A DNA stretch of 5,027 nt from Candidatus Poribacteria bacterium. GTDB lineage: Bacteria > Poribacteria > WGA-4E > WGA-3G. Of this stretch, positions 1 to 5,027 are shown in pieces; the stretch's first letter is position 1, and each line of letters starts with the position of its first letter. Location of the stretch: assembly GCA_009845505.1 (NCBI GenBank), contig VXZL01000106.1, positions 1-5,027 on the forward strand, in the 5' to 3' direction. Below the pieces are notes generated by a model. The model was not told the origin of the DNA. It worked only from the letters and a program-made list of their open reading frames with translations, and did not search any database. A program made the translations under genes and the position numbers.

Positions 1-2
1 TT

Positions 3-155
3 TCATGTGTTTATGGGGCTACCACAACGGGGACGCATTGGCTCTTCCTCAAATTGGAAGGCAAGCGACTCCACATTGACATGGAAACTTATATGCTGGA
101 ACGCTGTGACAAAATTCTCGGCATTCTCGCCAGCATGGTATCACAAAAAGCATAG
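3..155 (+). CDS. C-terminal end of a conserved hypothetical protein (5' cut by window edge)
   Basis: An open frame enters from the left edge (first full codon at base 3) and runs 50 codons to a TAG at 153-155. The peptide has a G-A-T-T-T-G-T-H-W segment, then FLKLEGKRLHID, then ILGILASMV just before the end. This order, a 'TTG..W.FLKLE' strand pair followed by an ILG-type helix near the C-terminus, is one I associate with conserved proteins of unknown role in cyanobacteria and other environmental bacteria, some with a nuclease-like fold. That family link is from memory and is not established here. The coherent hydrophobic pattern and in-frame stop support real coding. It is convergent with the aldo/keto reductase gene, with 25 bases between the stops and no terminator hairpin visible in the gap. 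The start and most of the protein lie outside the window. Confidence 0.6.
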   Translation, partial: SCVYGATTTGTHWLFLKLEGKRLHIDMETYMLERCDKILGILASMVSQKA

Positions 156-180
156 CGTAAATTCTAACTCAGACAATTAG

Positions 181-1080
181 CTACATCCCGCGTTTGATAC
201 CGAATTCCATCTCAAACGCCTCCCAAATGTCTTCAAGAATATCAACTGTCGCCGCTTCATATCCATCTTCCACCTGCGCTTTGTCAGCAGGACCGAACAT
301 AACAACCCCATCTATCGGTGCTGCAAGGCAAAACTGCATCGCCAGATGACGGATGTTAACATTGCGTTCCTGACACCACCGCCACATGGCGTGCGCCTTG
401 GGTTCGGCATCAGGATTACGGCGGCGTTCGGTTTCAAGGTCCGGCTCGACCCCCGTCAAACTGCCCATACCTAACGGACTCGCAAGGATGATACCGACAT
501 CGTGTTCACGTGCCAACGGTAAGGTCGTCTCCGCTGCAGATTGCGATAACAGCGTATAGTCCAAGAAGGTCAGGATAATGTCAATATGTCCGGTTTCAAT
601 GAGTTCCCTGTGGAATTCATGCGAACGCACACCCGCACCGATATGTCGAATTAACCCCTCCGCTTTCATCTCTAAGAGTGTATCCAATGCTTGACCGGGT
701 GCCAGGACGCTTTCCATATCAAGCGGGTCGTGGATGAGCACGGCATCAAGGTAATCCGTGCGGAGGAATTTGAGACTGTTTGTGACGCTCCAGCGTGTGC
801 CATCTGCGGAGAAGTCTTTTCGACGTTCCGGGTGCGTGCCGACCTTTGCTTGCAGATAAATCTCTTCTCGCAATCCACCAGAGAGTGCTTCACCCCAGAG
901 ATGTTCGGCATGTCCCGGATAGGTGTCAATATAGTTAATGCCGAGTTCGATACCGCGTCGGATTGCACCGATAACTTCAGCATCGGGTTTCTGCCAGAGC
1001 CATGCCGCGCCGAGCGCGAGTGCGTTTGGACGCATCTCCGTACGTCCCATCCGTCGAATTTCTAATTTTGAGTTTTCCAT
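181..1080 (-). CDS. Aldo/keto reductase family protein
   Basis: Predicted cytosolic NAD(P)H-dependent oxidoreductase of 299 residues, near the usual family length for a single TIM barrel. The N-terminus has the family opening (RRMGRTEMRPNALALGAAWL, residues 9-28). The barrel carries D52 in the INYIDTYPG segment, K79 in LQAKVG, H117 in AVLIHDP and the strand RHIGAGVRS (145-153). The late segment GVVMFGPADKAQVEDG (258-273) corresponds to the cofactor-binding 'v.Ga....q' region. The catalytic tetrad is usually D-Y-K-H. D, K and H are clear, but the loop holding the tyrosine is two residues shorter than the common 'DTAPxYGxSE' form, so Y54 is the only nearby candidate and may be displaced. The ATG at 1078-1080 has AGGA at 1086-1089, five bases upstream. 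It is transcribed alone or from its own 222-base leader, which contains an imperfect direct repeat and the cloverleaf element. The substrate cannot be told from sequence; a sugar or small aldehyde is the family norm. Confidence 0.92.
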   Translation of the reverse strand: MENSKLEIRRMGRTEMRPNALALGAAWLWQKPDAEVIGAIRRGIELGINYIDTYPGHAEHLWGEALSGGLREEIYLQAKVGTHPERRKDFSADGTRWSVTNSLKFLRTDYLDAVLIHDPLDMESVLAPGQALDTLLEMKAEGLIRHIGAGVRSHEFHRELIETGHIDIILTFLDYTLLSQSAAETTLPLAREHDVGIILASPLGMGSLTGVEPDLETERRRNPDAEPKAHAMWRWCQERNVNIRHLAMQFCLAAPIDGVVMFGPADKAQVEDGYEAATVDILEDIWEAFEMEFGIKRGM

Positions 1081-1093
1081 AATCGTCCTGTCA

Positions 1094-1158
1094 GTTACGG
1101 CACGACAGTGTCTACTATCTTGCGACGCACAATAAAATGTGTAACGGCATGACGGCGT
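1094..1158. repeat. Imperfect 18-base direct repeat upstream of the aldo/keto reductase
   Basis: Two copies, GTTACGGCACGACAGTGT at 1094-1111 and GTAACGGCATGACGGCGT at 1141-1158, match at 14 of 18 positions with a 47-base offset. They lie 14-78 bases upstream of the reductase start codon. A shorter echo, GTAACGG, occurs at 1232-1238 inside the cloverleaf element. They could be paired operator-like sites or a decayed tandem duplication. Nothing in the window names a regulator. Confidence 0.35.
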
Positions 1159-1197
1159 GTGCCTATTGTTTCATTCAGTTTTTTCAGAGGTATGTTC

Positions 1198-1258
1198 GTA
1201 GTAGTGCGATTTATCGCACGTCTACGCGTTCGTAACGGGCAATAAATTGCCCTACTAC
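1198..1258. repeat. 61-base cloverleaf-forming palindromic element
   Basis: The segment decomposes completely into four stems. The outer stem GTAGTA (1198-1203) pairs with TACTAC (1253-1258). Hairpin A is GTGCGAT/ATCGCAC (1204-1210, 1213-1219). Hairpin B is 1220-1236, with TACG/CGTA plus GT/AC around one bulged C at 1222 and loop CGTT. Hairpin C is GGGCAAT/ATTGCCC (1237-1243, 1246-1252). Only nine of 61 bases are unpaired and none lies at the junction. The two-base loops would open to four in reality. It sits between the TPP gene and the aldo/keto reductase. It has no T-run on either side, so it is not a typical terminator, and its stems do not match tRNA arm lengths. It resembles REP/MITE-like dispersed elements; no transposase or clear target duplication is visible. 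Confidence 0.7.
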
Positions 1259-1302
1259 AAACCAGACCTACCGCTAATTTCAAGGTGACCGAAGCCCTAT
1301 TA

Positions 1303-1899
1303 TTACCCCAGTGCCTCTTTTAATTTATGTGTAGATAAAGCAAGACAAACTATAATAAAAAAATATTGAAAACCTCCCCACCGATCAGGGGGTGGTTCGT
1401 GCGCTTGTGCGATTTTCAGATTCACAAAAACAGGGCCGGTCTCATTCCAGATTTTGGGAAGTGCTGCTTCCAATTGGTCTGCATCGTCAAATTCATAAAC
1501 TTGCTGAAAACCGACACCTTTCGCAATCATCGTCCAACTGAAACCGCCGTTACCAACAGGGACGGGTTGATTGCCTGTCACCTCGTAAGTACCGTTATCA
1601 CAGACGAAAAGAAGGTAGTTGGGCGGTGGTGTGTTTAGGGCAGTAATTGTCGCTAATGTGCCTAAACACATCAGCATGCTTCCATCACCGTTAAGCACGA
1701 TAACCTTCTTATCCGGTTTAGCGAGTGCGATGCCGAGTGCGAAGTCAGCGGCGTGTCCCATGGCACTGCCGACGGAGGCATAGTCCAACGAATGTGTTGA
1801 TATTTTGCCCCACGGCACGGTTGTTCCCATGGTTGTGACAACAATTTCATCTGTCCGTCGATTTGCGATAAGCTGTAGACACTCCTCTTTGATGAGCAT
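1303..1899 (-). CDS. TPP-binding C-domain protein, sulfopyruvate/phosphonopyruvate decarboxylase beta-subunit-like
   Basis: A 198-residue cytosolic protein equal to one thiamine pyrophosphate-binding domain, the half that in this family binds the diphosphate and Mg2+. The Mg2+/TPP motif begins with GDG at residues 71-73 and ends with DNG at 101-103 (VCDNGTYEVTGNQ). An upstream YASVGSAMGHAADFALG (40-56) matches the family's conserved glycine-rich helix. Small stand-alone domains of this type normally pair with a separate alpha (PYR) subunit to decarboxylate sulfopyruvate, phosphonopyruvate or similar 2-oxoacids. No alpha gene is present within the window. The ATG at 1897-1899 is chosen because TGGAG (1906-1910) lies six bases upstream and because family homology begins there. 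The same frame stays open to a GTG at 1989 but that start has no ribosome site. The last ~20 residues are odd: after PPPDRWGGFQ comes a hydrophobic run, then HKLKEALG. The tail is encoded by a very AT-rich tract. Confidence 0.82.
   Translation of the reverse strand: MLIKEECLQLIANRRTDEIVVTTMGTTVPWGKISTHSLDYASVGSAMGHAADFALGIALAKPDKKVIVLNGDGSMLMCLGTLATITALNTPPPNYLLFVCDNGTYEVTGNQPVPVGNGGFSWTMIAKGVGFQQVYEFDDADQLEAALPKIWNETGPVFVNLKIAQAHEPPPDRWGGFQYFFIIVCLALSTHKLKEALG
1321..1370. other. 50-base AT-rich tract (9 of 50 G+C) inside the 3' end of the TPP gene
   Basis: Only nine of 50 bases are G or C, including a run of seven A at 1366-1373 region's left part (AATAAAAAAATATT around 1365-1376), whereas flanking coding DNA is near half G+C. 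It encodes the hydrophobic stretch FFIIVCLALST of the TPP protein. Changing frame by one base in either direction gives other AT-driven endings (stops after about 3 or 12 residues), none obviously more family-like. It may be a small in-frame insertion, a replaced gene end or a drifted tail. Confidence 0.5.
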
Positions 1900-1915
1900 A
1901 ATTTTCTCCAATCGT

Positions 1916-1953
1916 CTGAGACTATCAGGATTTACGCAAAATTGAGCTGAGAC
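1916..1953. repeat. 7-base direct repeat CTGAGAC, 31-base spacing, in the TPP gene leader
   Basis: CTGAGAC occurs at 1916-1922 and again at 1947-1953, just upstream of the ribosome site of the TPP gene. The offset is 31 bases, close to three helical turns, so both copies would face the same side of the DNA. A regulatory role is possible but the repeat is short and may be chance. No convincing -35/-10 pair was found in this leader. Confidence 0.25.
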
Positions 1954-1995
1954 ACCTAATTTTTCAACAGCAAAGATGATTACCGCCACAGGATC

Positions 1996-2016
1996 GGTGC
2001 GGTTAGAAACCGCACC
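1996..2016. repeat. Perfect 9-bp palindrome with AGA loop
   Basis: GGTGCGGTT (1996-2004) and AACCGCACC (2008-2016) are exact reverse complements around a three-base loop. On the minus strand it begins 28 bases after the stop codon of the lipoprotein gene. It could stop transcription or protect the 3' end of that operon, but no T-run follows, so an intrinsic terminator is not supported. The words resemble the stems of the cloverleaf element in style, and ACCTACC follows directly, so it may be a member of a dispersed palindromic repeat family. Confidence 0.6.
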
Positions 2017-2044
2017 TACCAGACTTTTAGTGCGTGAGTCCTGA

Positions 2045-3544
2045 CTATTGTTCTTCCTCTGGTGGTAGGAACTTAATTTGTGGCGGTGTTTTTAGCGCGG
2101 TCGTCGTAATCTGGACGTGCTGTGCGAATTCTGCCTCGGTCTCAATGCCATCAATACCACCGCCCCAGATAGCGAATGTGCGATAGGTAAGTCTGCCATC
2201 CGCATTTGGGGTTAGAATAACAGGTAAAGACGAAAATTCGGTTTGTGATGCATCAAGTCCGGCATCTTGTGGATCGCGACCGGTGAGGACGATGAGCGCA
2301 ACGCCGAGTGTATCCATGCCGCTTGGATCCGTTCCCCAACTCCAAACCCATCCCTGTTTTACATCCTCATCATAAGCACCGTTCGGATATGGAATACCCG
2401 TGATAAAAGCATAATCCGTCGGTAGGTCCCCATCAATATGGATATGATGCTCAATCCACGGATTTTCGCCATAAACAAACGTGGTTGATATGAACCGACG
2501 GACCTCACCCTGAATGTCCCACGTTGGCAGAATCCGTTGAACGATAGAGCGAATAGCCCCGTCGGCGAGGATCCGGATGTAATCACCTTCGGTCGGCAGA
2601 GGAATCATTTTTCTATCCGCCTTGTGCCATAATGCAATTCCTCCAAAACCTATGAGCCCCTCCGAGGGTGTTAGTGCCACCATCTTCTCTGTTTCAGAGT
2701 TGAGGAGTTCATTCAGGGATAAACCGATGGATTTAGAGACACTCAACTGCTCCGCTGCCGCAGTCTCCTGTCCGAGTTCGGAAACCGCACTATTGGACGA
2801 TTTTCGGATAAAGTAAACGTCTTGGTTCTCAAGGTCGCGGGCGATCCACTGCTGCTCGGGTTTCTCTATCTCTATTTGCACCTGTTGGGAGAGCGTGATC
2901 CCGTTCTGCTCAAAATGGTGTCTGAGTTCTGGTGAGATTGGCCGCCCGTAATCTAATTCGGGTTGGAACATTATATCCACACTAAAAAGTTCCGACCGTT
3001 TTTTGCCGTACGCAATAAAGGCACCGTTTGGTTTTAGGAGGTACGCAATCAAATTCGATTCCATTGCTGCGACAGCACTCAGTTCAGGAAGGATTGCGGC
3101 GCGCGTCTGTTTATTGATGTCAAGCGTTAAGGTCGCCTTAACATTCGGGTCGTAAAGGATTGAAATCTCTTTCGTTTCTTCCGGCTCCAGGTCCAACAAG
3201 AAGCAAAGTTGATCGCGTTCGCCGTCATAGTCCAAATCATCCGCTTGCGCAGGAACCATCACTTCTCGTGGTGCTTTTCCAGTAACAACAGAATACGCTT
3301 TGAAGGTGAAATCAGGGTTCACCTTTCGGAGTTGGGCACCAGTCAGCACAATCGGGACTTTTTTTCGGTGGAGAGGTAACGTGTTTTGAATAGAGAGGCG
3401 AATCTTGCTAATCTTTTGATTGCCCCCGGGCATCGTACAAGCACCGAGCATCAGTAGAGAAACAAGAATAAGCGATAGGCAAATTCTTGAAACCGATCTC
3501 ACTCTATCATTCTGGATGTTATTGTGTGTCTGTAGAGTTTCCAA
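2045..3544 (-). CDS. Probable lipoprotein, DUF4861-like
   Basis: Predicted exported lipoprotein of 499 residues. With the TTG start chosen here, a basic N-region is followed by ICLSLILVSLLMLGAC, whose LGAC lipobox puts the lipidated cysteine at residue 36. The mature chain is beta-rich and has features I associate with DUF4861 proteins: LDLEPEETKEISILYDP (about 118-134), GFGGIALWHK followed by YIRILADGAIRSIV (299-335), GWVWSWGTDPSG (398-409) and RLTYRTFAIWGGGI (451-464). A polar segment near residues 250-285 looks like a linker. DUF4861 function is unknown; members often lie near carbohydrate-processing genes, which I recall rather than see here. The start is decided by TTAGGA (AGGA at 3551-3554) six bases before the TTG at 3542-3544. 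A GTG at 3500-3502 would give a more typical 21-residue signal peptide but has no clear ribosome site. The frame also stays open upstream to 3655, which would overlap the aminotransferase gene by 86 bases. It follows that gene by 25 bases, probably in one operon. Confidence 0.7.
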   Translation of the reverse strand: METLQTHNNIQNDRVRSVSRICLSLILVSLLMLGACTMPGGNQKISKIRLSIQNTLPLHRKKVPIVLTGAQLRKVNPDFTFKAYSVVTGKAPREVMVPAQADDLDYDGERDQLCFLLDLEPEETKEISILYDPNVKATLTLDINKQTRAAILPELSAVAAMESNLIAYLLKPNGAFIAYGKKRSELFSVDIMFQPELDYGRPISPELRHHFEQNGITLSQQVQIEIEKPEQQWIARDLENQDVYFIRKSSNSAVSELGQETAAAEQLSVSKSIGLSLNELLNSETEKMVALTPSEGLIGFGGIALWHKADRKMIPLPTEGDYIRILADGAIRSIVQRILPTWDIQGEVRRFISTTFVYGENPWIEHHIHIDGDLPTDYAFITGIPYPNGAYDEDVKQGWVWSWGTDPSGMDTLGVALIVLTGRDPQDAGLDASQTEFSSLPVILTPNADGRLTYRTFAIWGGGIDGIETEAEFAQHVQITTTALKTPPQIKFLPPEEEQ

Positions 3545-3550
3545 TTTTTT

Positions 3551-3554
3551 TCCT
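3551..3554 (-). promoter_or_regulatory. Shine-Dalgarno AGGA deciding the TTG start of the lipoprotein gene
   Basis: Read on the minus strand: TTAGGA, six A, then TTG. Motif and spacing are good, and it lies in the 25-base gap after the aminotransferase stop. This is the main reason to prefer TTG at 3544 over GTG at 3502. Confidence 0.55.
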
Positions 3555-3569
3555 AAGTTGAAATTAGCA

Positions 3570-4721
3570 TTAAAGGTCTGGTAGCACTTCAAGGAGACGT
3601 TCAATTTCAGATGTTGTGTTGTAAAAATGCGGTGAAACCCTGACCCCGGTTCCACGCTCTGCAGTGACGATGTTTTCAGCGAGCAGTATATTATAGATTT
3701 CAGTCGGTGTTAGCCGATTACTGTCAAAAATGACAATTCCAGCCCGTTCTGAATCCGCTCGCGGTGTGATGACGCGGTAGCCTTTGGCTTCCAATCCGGC
3801 TATTAAATGTCCTGTCAGTTCCAAGAGGTGTCCTTCGATTGTGGAAATACCAATCTCAAGGAGCAATTCGATTGCAGCTCTGAGCCCATACAATCCGACG
3901 CTGTTGTAAGAACCTTCTTCAAAGCGGGTTGCATCCGGCTTCTGTGTTAGGTCGTAATTGAGGAAATGGCGTGGATTCACGACACTCGCCCAACCGACAT
4001 TTGTATTAATCAGGCGTTCCCGTTTCTCATTAGCACAGTAGAAAATCGCTGCACCCTCCGGGGCGAGCAACCATTTATGCCCGTCGGCGGCGAGAATATC
4101 AATGTTACAGGACTTGACATTCACTTCAATCGCTCCGAGACTCTGAATGGCATCCACAACGAACCAAATATCGCGTTCTCGGCAAATTTCGCCGAGTGTC
4201 TGAATATCGTTCCGGAAGCCGGAGGCGAATTCTACGTGGCTAATCGTTACAACCCGTGTGCGCTCGTCGATTGCGGAAGCCACATCTTCGACCTGGATGC
4301 GTCCAGCGCGCTCCGGTATCATACGCGTTTGGACCCCATAGCGTTCCTTCAAACTCCACCACGGATAGACGTTCGCAGGAAACTCTACCGCTGTTGTGAC
4401 GACGTTGTCCCCTGCTTGCCAATCGATACCGTTCGCCGCAACGAGAATACCTTGTGTCGTATTCTTCATAAAGGCGATTTCGGTTGTGTTGGCATTGAGG
4501 AGTTGTGCCGCTGCGCCTCGACAGATTTCCGCTTCCGCCTCCCAAAGTTTGGCGTTCACGGCACCGTTTACAGTCGCATCTTCCAAAAAGTCAGCCATCG
4601 CAGCTTGCACTCGACGCGATAGTGGAGCAACACCGGCGTGATTCATATAGATATAGGTCTCGGTTACCGGAAATTCATCGCGCAGCCTCTGGCGCAATTT
4701 GGAATCAGTCAAATTATTCAA
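3570..4721 (-). CDS. PLP-dependent class V aminotransferase, isopenicillin-N-epimerase/cysteine-desulfurase-like
   Basis: A 383-residue cytosolic PLP enzyme of fold type I, full length for the class V family. Visible landmarks are YIYMNHAGVAPLS (23-35), the PLP-phosphate region KNTTQGI (86-92), EFPANVYPW (113-121), SHVEFASGFRNDI (161-173), the cofactor aspartate D190 in FVVDAIQSLGA, and the Schiff-base lysine K216 in AADGHKWL. RFEEGSYNSVG (266-276) matches the conserved 'RfE.Gt.n' segment, and RVSPHFYNTTSEI (361-373) matches the C-terminal substrate-carboxylate region. Cysteine desulfurases of the SufS type have a catalytic Cys in a loop before that region. Here the loop ERGTGVRVSP has none, so sulfur transfer is unlikely. 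An epimerase, lyase or transaminase role is more plausible, but the substrate is unknown. The start is TTG at 4719-4721, with GAGGGA five bases upstream overlapping the stop of the glycosyltransferase gene. No ATG exists before the conserved N-terminus. Confidence 0.9.
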   Translation of the reverse strand: MNNLTDSKLRQRLRDEFPVTETYIYMNHAGVAPLSRRVQAAMADFLEDATVNGAVNAKLWEAEAEICRGAAAQLLNANTTEIAFMKNTTQGILVAANGIDWQAGDNVVTTAVEFPANVYPWWSLKERYGVQTRMIPERAGRIQVEDVASAIDERTRVVTISHVEFASGFRNDIQTLGEICRERDIWFVVDAIQSLGAIEVNVKSCNIDILAADGHKWLLAPEGAAIFYCANEKRERLINTNVGWASVVNPRHFLNYDLTQKPDATRFEEGSYNSVGLYGLRAAIELLLEIGISTIEGHLLELTGHLIAGLEAKGYRVITPRADSERAGIVIFDSNRLTPTEIYNILLAENIVTAERGTGVRVSPHFYNTTSEIERLLEVLPDL

Positions 4722-4726
4722 AGTGT

Positions 4727-4732
4727 TCCCTC
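4727..4732 (-). promoter_or_regulatory. Shine-Dalgarno GAGGGA overlapping the upstream stop codon
   Basis: Read on the minus strand, the glycosyltransferase stop TGA (4733-4731) runs into GAGGGA, then ACACT, then the TTG start of the aminotransferase gene. This arrangement favours translational coupling and supports the TTG start. Confidence 0.6.
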
Positions 4733-5027
4733 ACGCATCCGTATTCAAAAGTGTTTCGACTGTATAATCTTTCACGTGTCTGACGTTAGCGAAGGCGATG
4801 AGTTCACCAAACAGGCCGCAGCAGAATATCAAAATCCCGCCAACCACGAAAATAGGACCCAGATTCGGAATTTCTGCGAGGTTTAAGACTCGCAAGAAAA
4901 AAGAGTGGATAGGCGTTGTTAAAAGAATGCCACCAAGTATGAAAAATAAAACACCGATAGGACCAAAAAATCGAATGGGTCGCCGCTTGTATCGAAAAAT
5001 AAACAAGCGTGCCAGTTTACTTAGGTC
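4731..5027 (-). CDS. C-terminal end of a membrane-anchored family 2 glycosyltransferase (5' cut by window edge)
   Basis: The frame is open from the right edge to a TGA at 4731-4733, giving 98 residues of a gene that starts outside the window. The visible part begins DLSKLARLFIFRYKRRP, then RFFGPIGVLFFILGGILL (first membrane helix), a short exposed loop with LNLAEIPNLGP, a second helix IFVVGGILIFCCG, then LFGELIA and a C-terminal VKDYTVETLL. This is the usual end of DPM1/GtrB-like GT2 enzymes, which carry two membrane helices and a 'GLlGEli....' motif after the catalytic GT-A domain, and which move sugars from nucleotide donors to polyprenyl phosphate or other membrane acceptors. The catalytic domain is not in the window. 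The TTG at 5004-5006 is most likely an internal leucine rather than a start, because the family pattern continues upstream of it to the edge. It is nine bases ahead of the aminotransferase gene and probably co-transcribed with it. Confidence 0.8.
   Translation of the reverse strand, partial: DLSKLARLFIFRYKRRPIRFFGPIGVLFFILGGILLTTPIHSFFLRVLNLAEIPNLGPIFVVGGILIFCCGLFGELIAFANVRHVKDYTVETLLNTDA

Noticed and set aside
156..180. Shared terminator between the convergent left-edge gene and the aldo/keto reductase
   Set aside because: No stem of more than four pairs and no T-run on either strand in the 25-base gap.
691..1065. 124-codon plus-strand frame opposite the aldo/keto reductase
   Set aside because: Antisense shadow of a gene with strong family motifs; no ribosome site or homology pattern.
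1198..1258. Cloverleaf read as a tRNA gene
   Set aside because: Acceptor stem is 6 bp with no variable loop, T-loop or D-loop consensus, and the hairpins have two-base loops.
1095..1283. 62-codon minus-strand frame in the gap before the aldo/keto reductase
   Set aside because: It reads straight through the cloverleaf element and the direct repeats; its sequence is Arg/Thr-rich and not protein-like.
1374..1394. Proline/tryptophan-coding CCACC-rich stretch as a GC-rich hairpin
   Set aside because: It is in-frame coding for PPPDRWGG, a normal end of the TPP domain, and the pairing is short.
1900..1989. 30-codon N-terminal extension of the TPP protein starting at GTG 1989
   Set aside because: No ribosome site precedes the GTG, the family domain begins at the ATG at 1899, and that ATG has TGGAG at ideal spacing.
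3545..3655. Upstream extension of the lipoprotein to 3655
   Set aside because: It would overlap the aminotransferase gene by 86 bases and bury the signal peptide 50 residues inside the protein.
3966..4622. 218-codon open frame on the plus strand
   Set aside because: It lies wholly antisense to the aminotransferase, whose protein has clear family motifs; the plus-strand product is Cys/Arg-rich with no recognisable domain.

Overview
The window is bacterial chromosomal DNA with tightly packed genes and fairly even base composition, apart from one short AT-rich tract. I see no plasmid or phage gene, transposase, tRNA, rRNA or CRISPR array. Imperfectly palindromic intergenic elements that pair the words GTGCGAT/ATCGCAC, GGGCAAT/ATTGCCC and GGTGCGGTT/AACCGCACC, together with an orphan TPP domain and a DUF4861-like lipoprotein, remind me of uncultured Candidatus Poribacteria metagenome genomes. 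That assignment is recollection, not something the sequence proves.

Layout. Bases 3-155 (+) are the last 50 codons of a gene cut by the left edge. Everything else is on the minus strand. In transcription order from the right edge: the C-terminal end of a membrane-anchored family 2 glycosyltransferase (4731-5027, cut by the right edge); a PLP-dependent class V aminotransferase (3570-4721); a probable lipoprotein resembling DUF4861 (2045-3544); a stand-alone TPP-binding C-domain like the beta subunit of sulfopyruvate/phosphonopyruvate decarboxylase (1303-1899); and an aldo/keto reductase (181-1080).

The first three minus-strand genes look like one operon. Gaps are 9 and 25 bases, and both downstream genes start at TTG behind a good Shine-Dalgarno sequence; the first of these overlaps the preceding stop codon. 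The TPP gene and the reductase are each preceded by a longer gap (145 and 222 bases) that carries a palindromic element, so they are probably separate units. No shared pathway is evident: the enzymes are a membrane glycosyltransferase, a PLP lyase/epimerase-type enzyme, a surface lipoprotein possibly tied to carbohydrate use, a 2-oxoacid decarboxylase-type domain and an NAD(P)H reductase.

The most notable non-gene structure is a 61-base element at 1198-1258 that folds on paper into a complete four-stem cloverleaf with no unpaired base at the junction. Second is a 50-base tract of 18% GC that forms the odd hydrophobic tail of the TPP protein. No intergenic stretch exceeds 300 bases. I found no convincing sigma-70 promoter or canonical hairpin-plus-T-run terminator.
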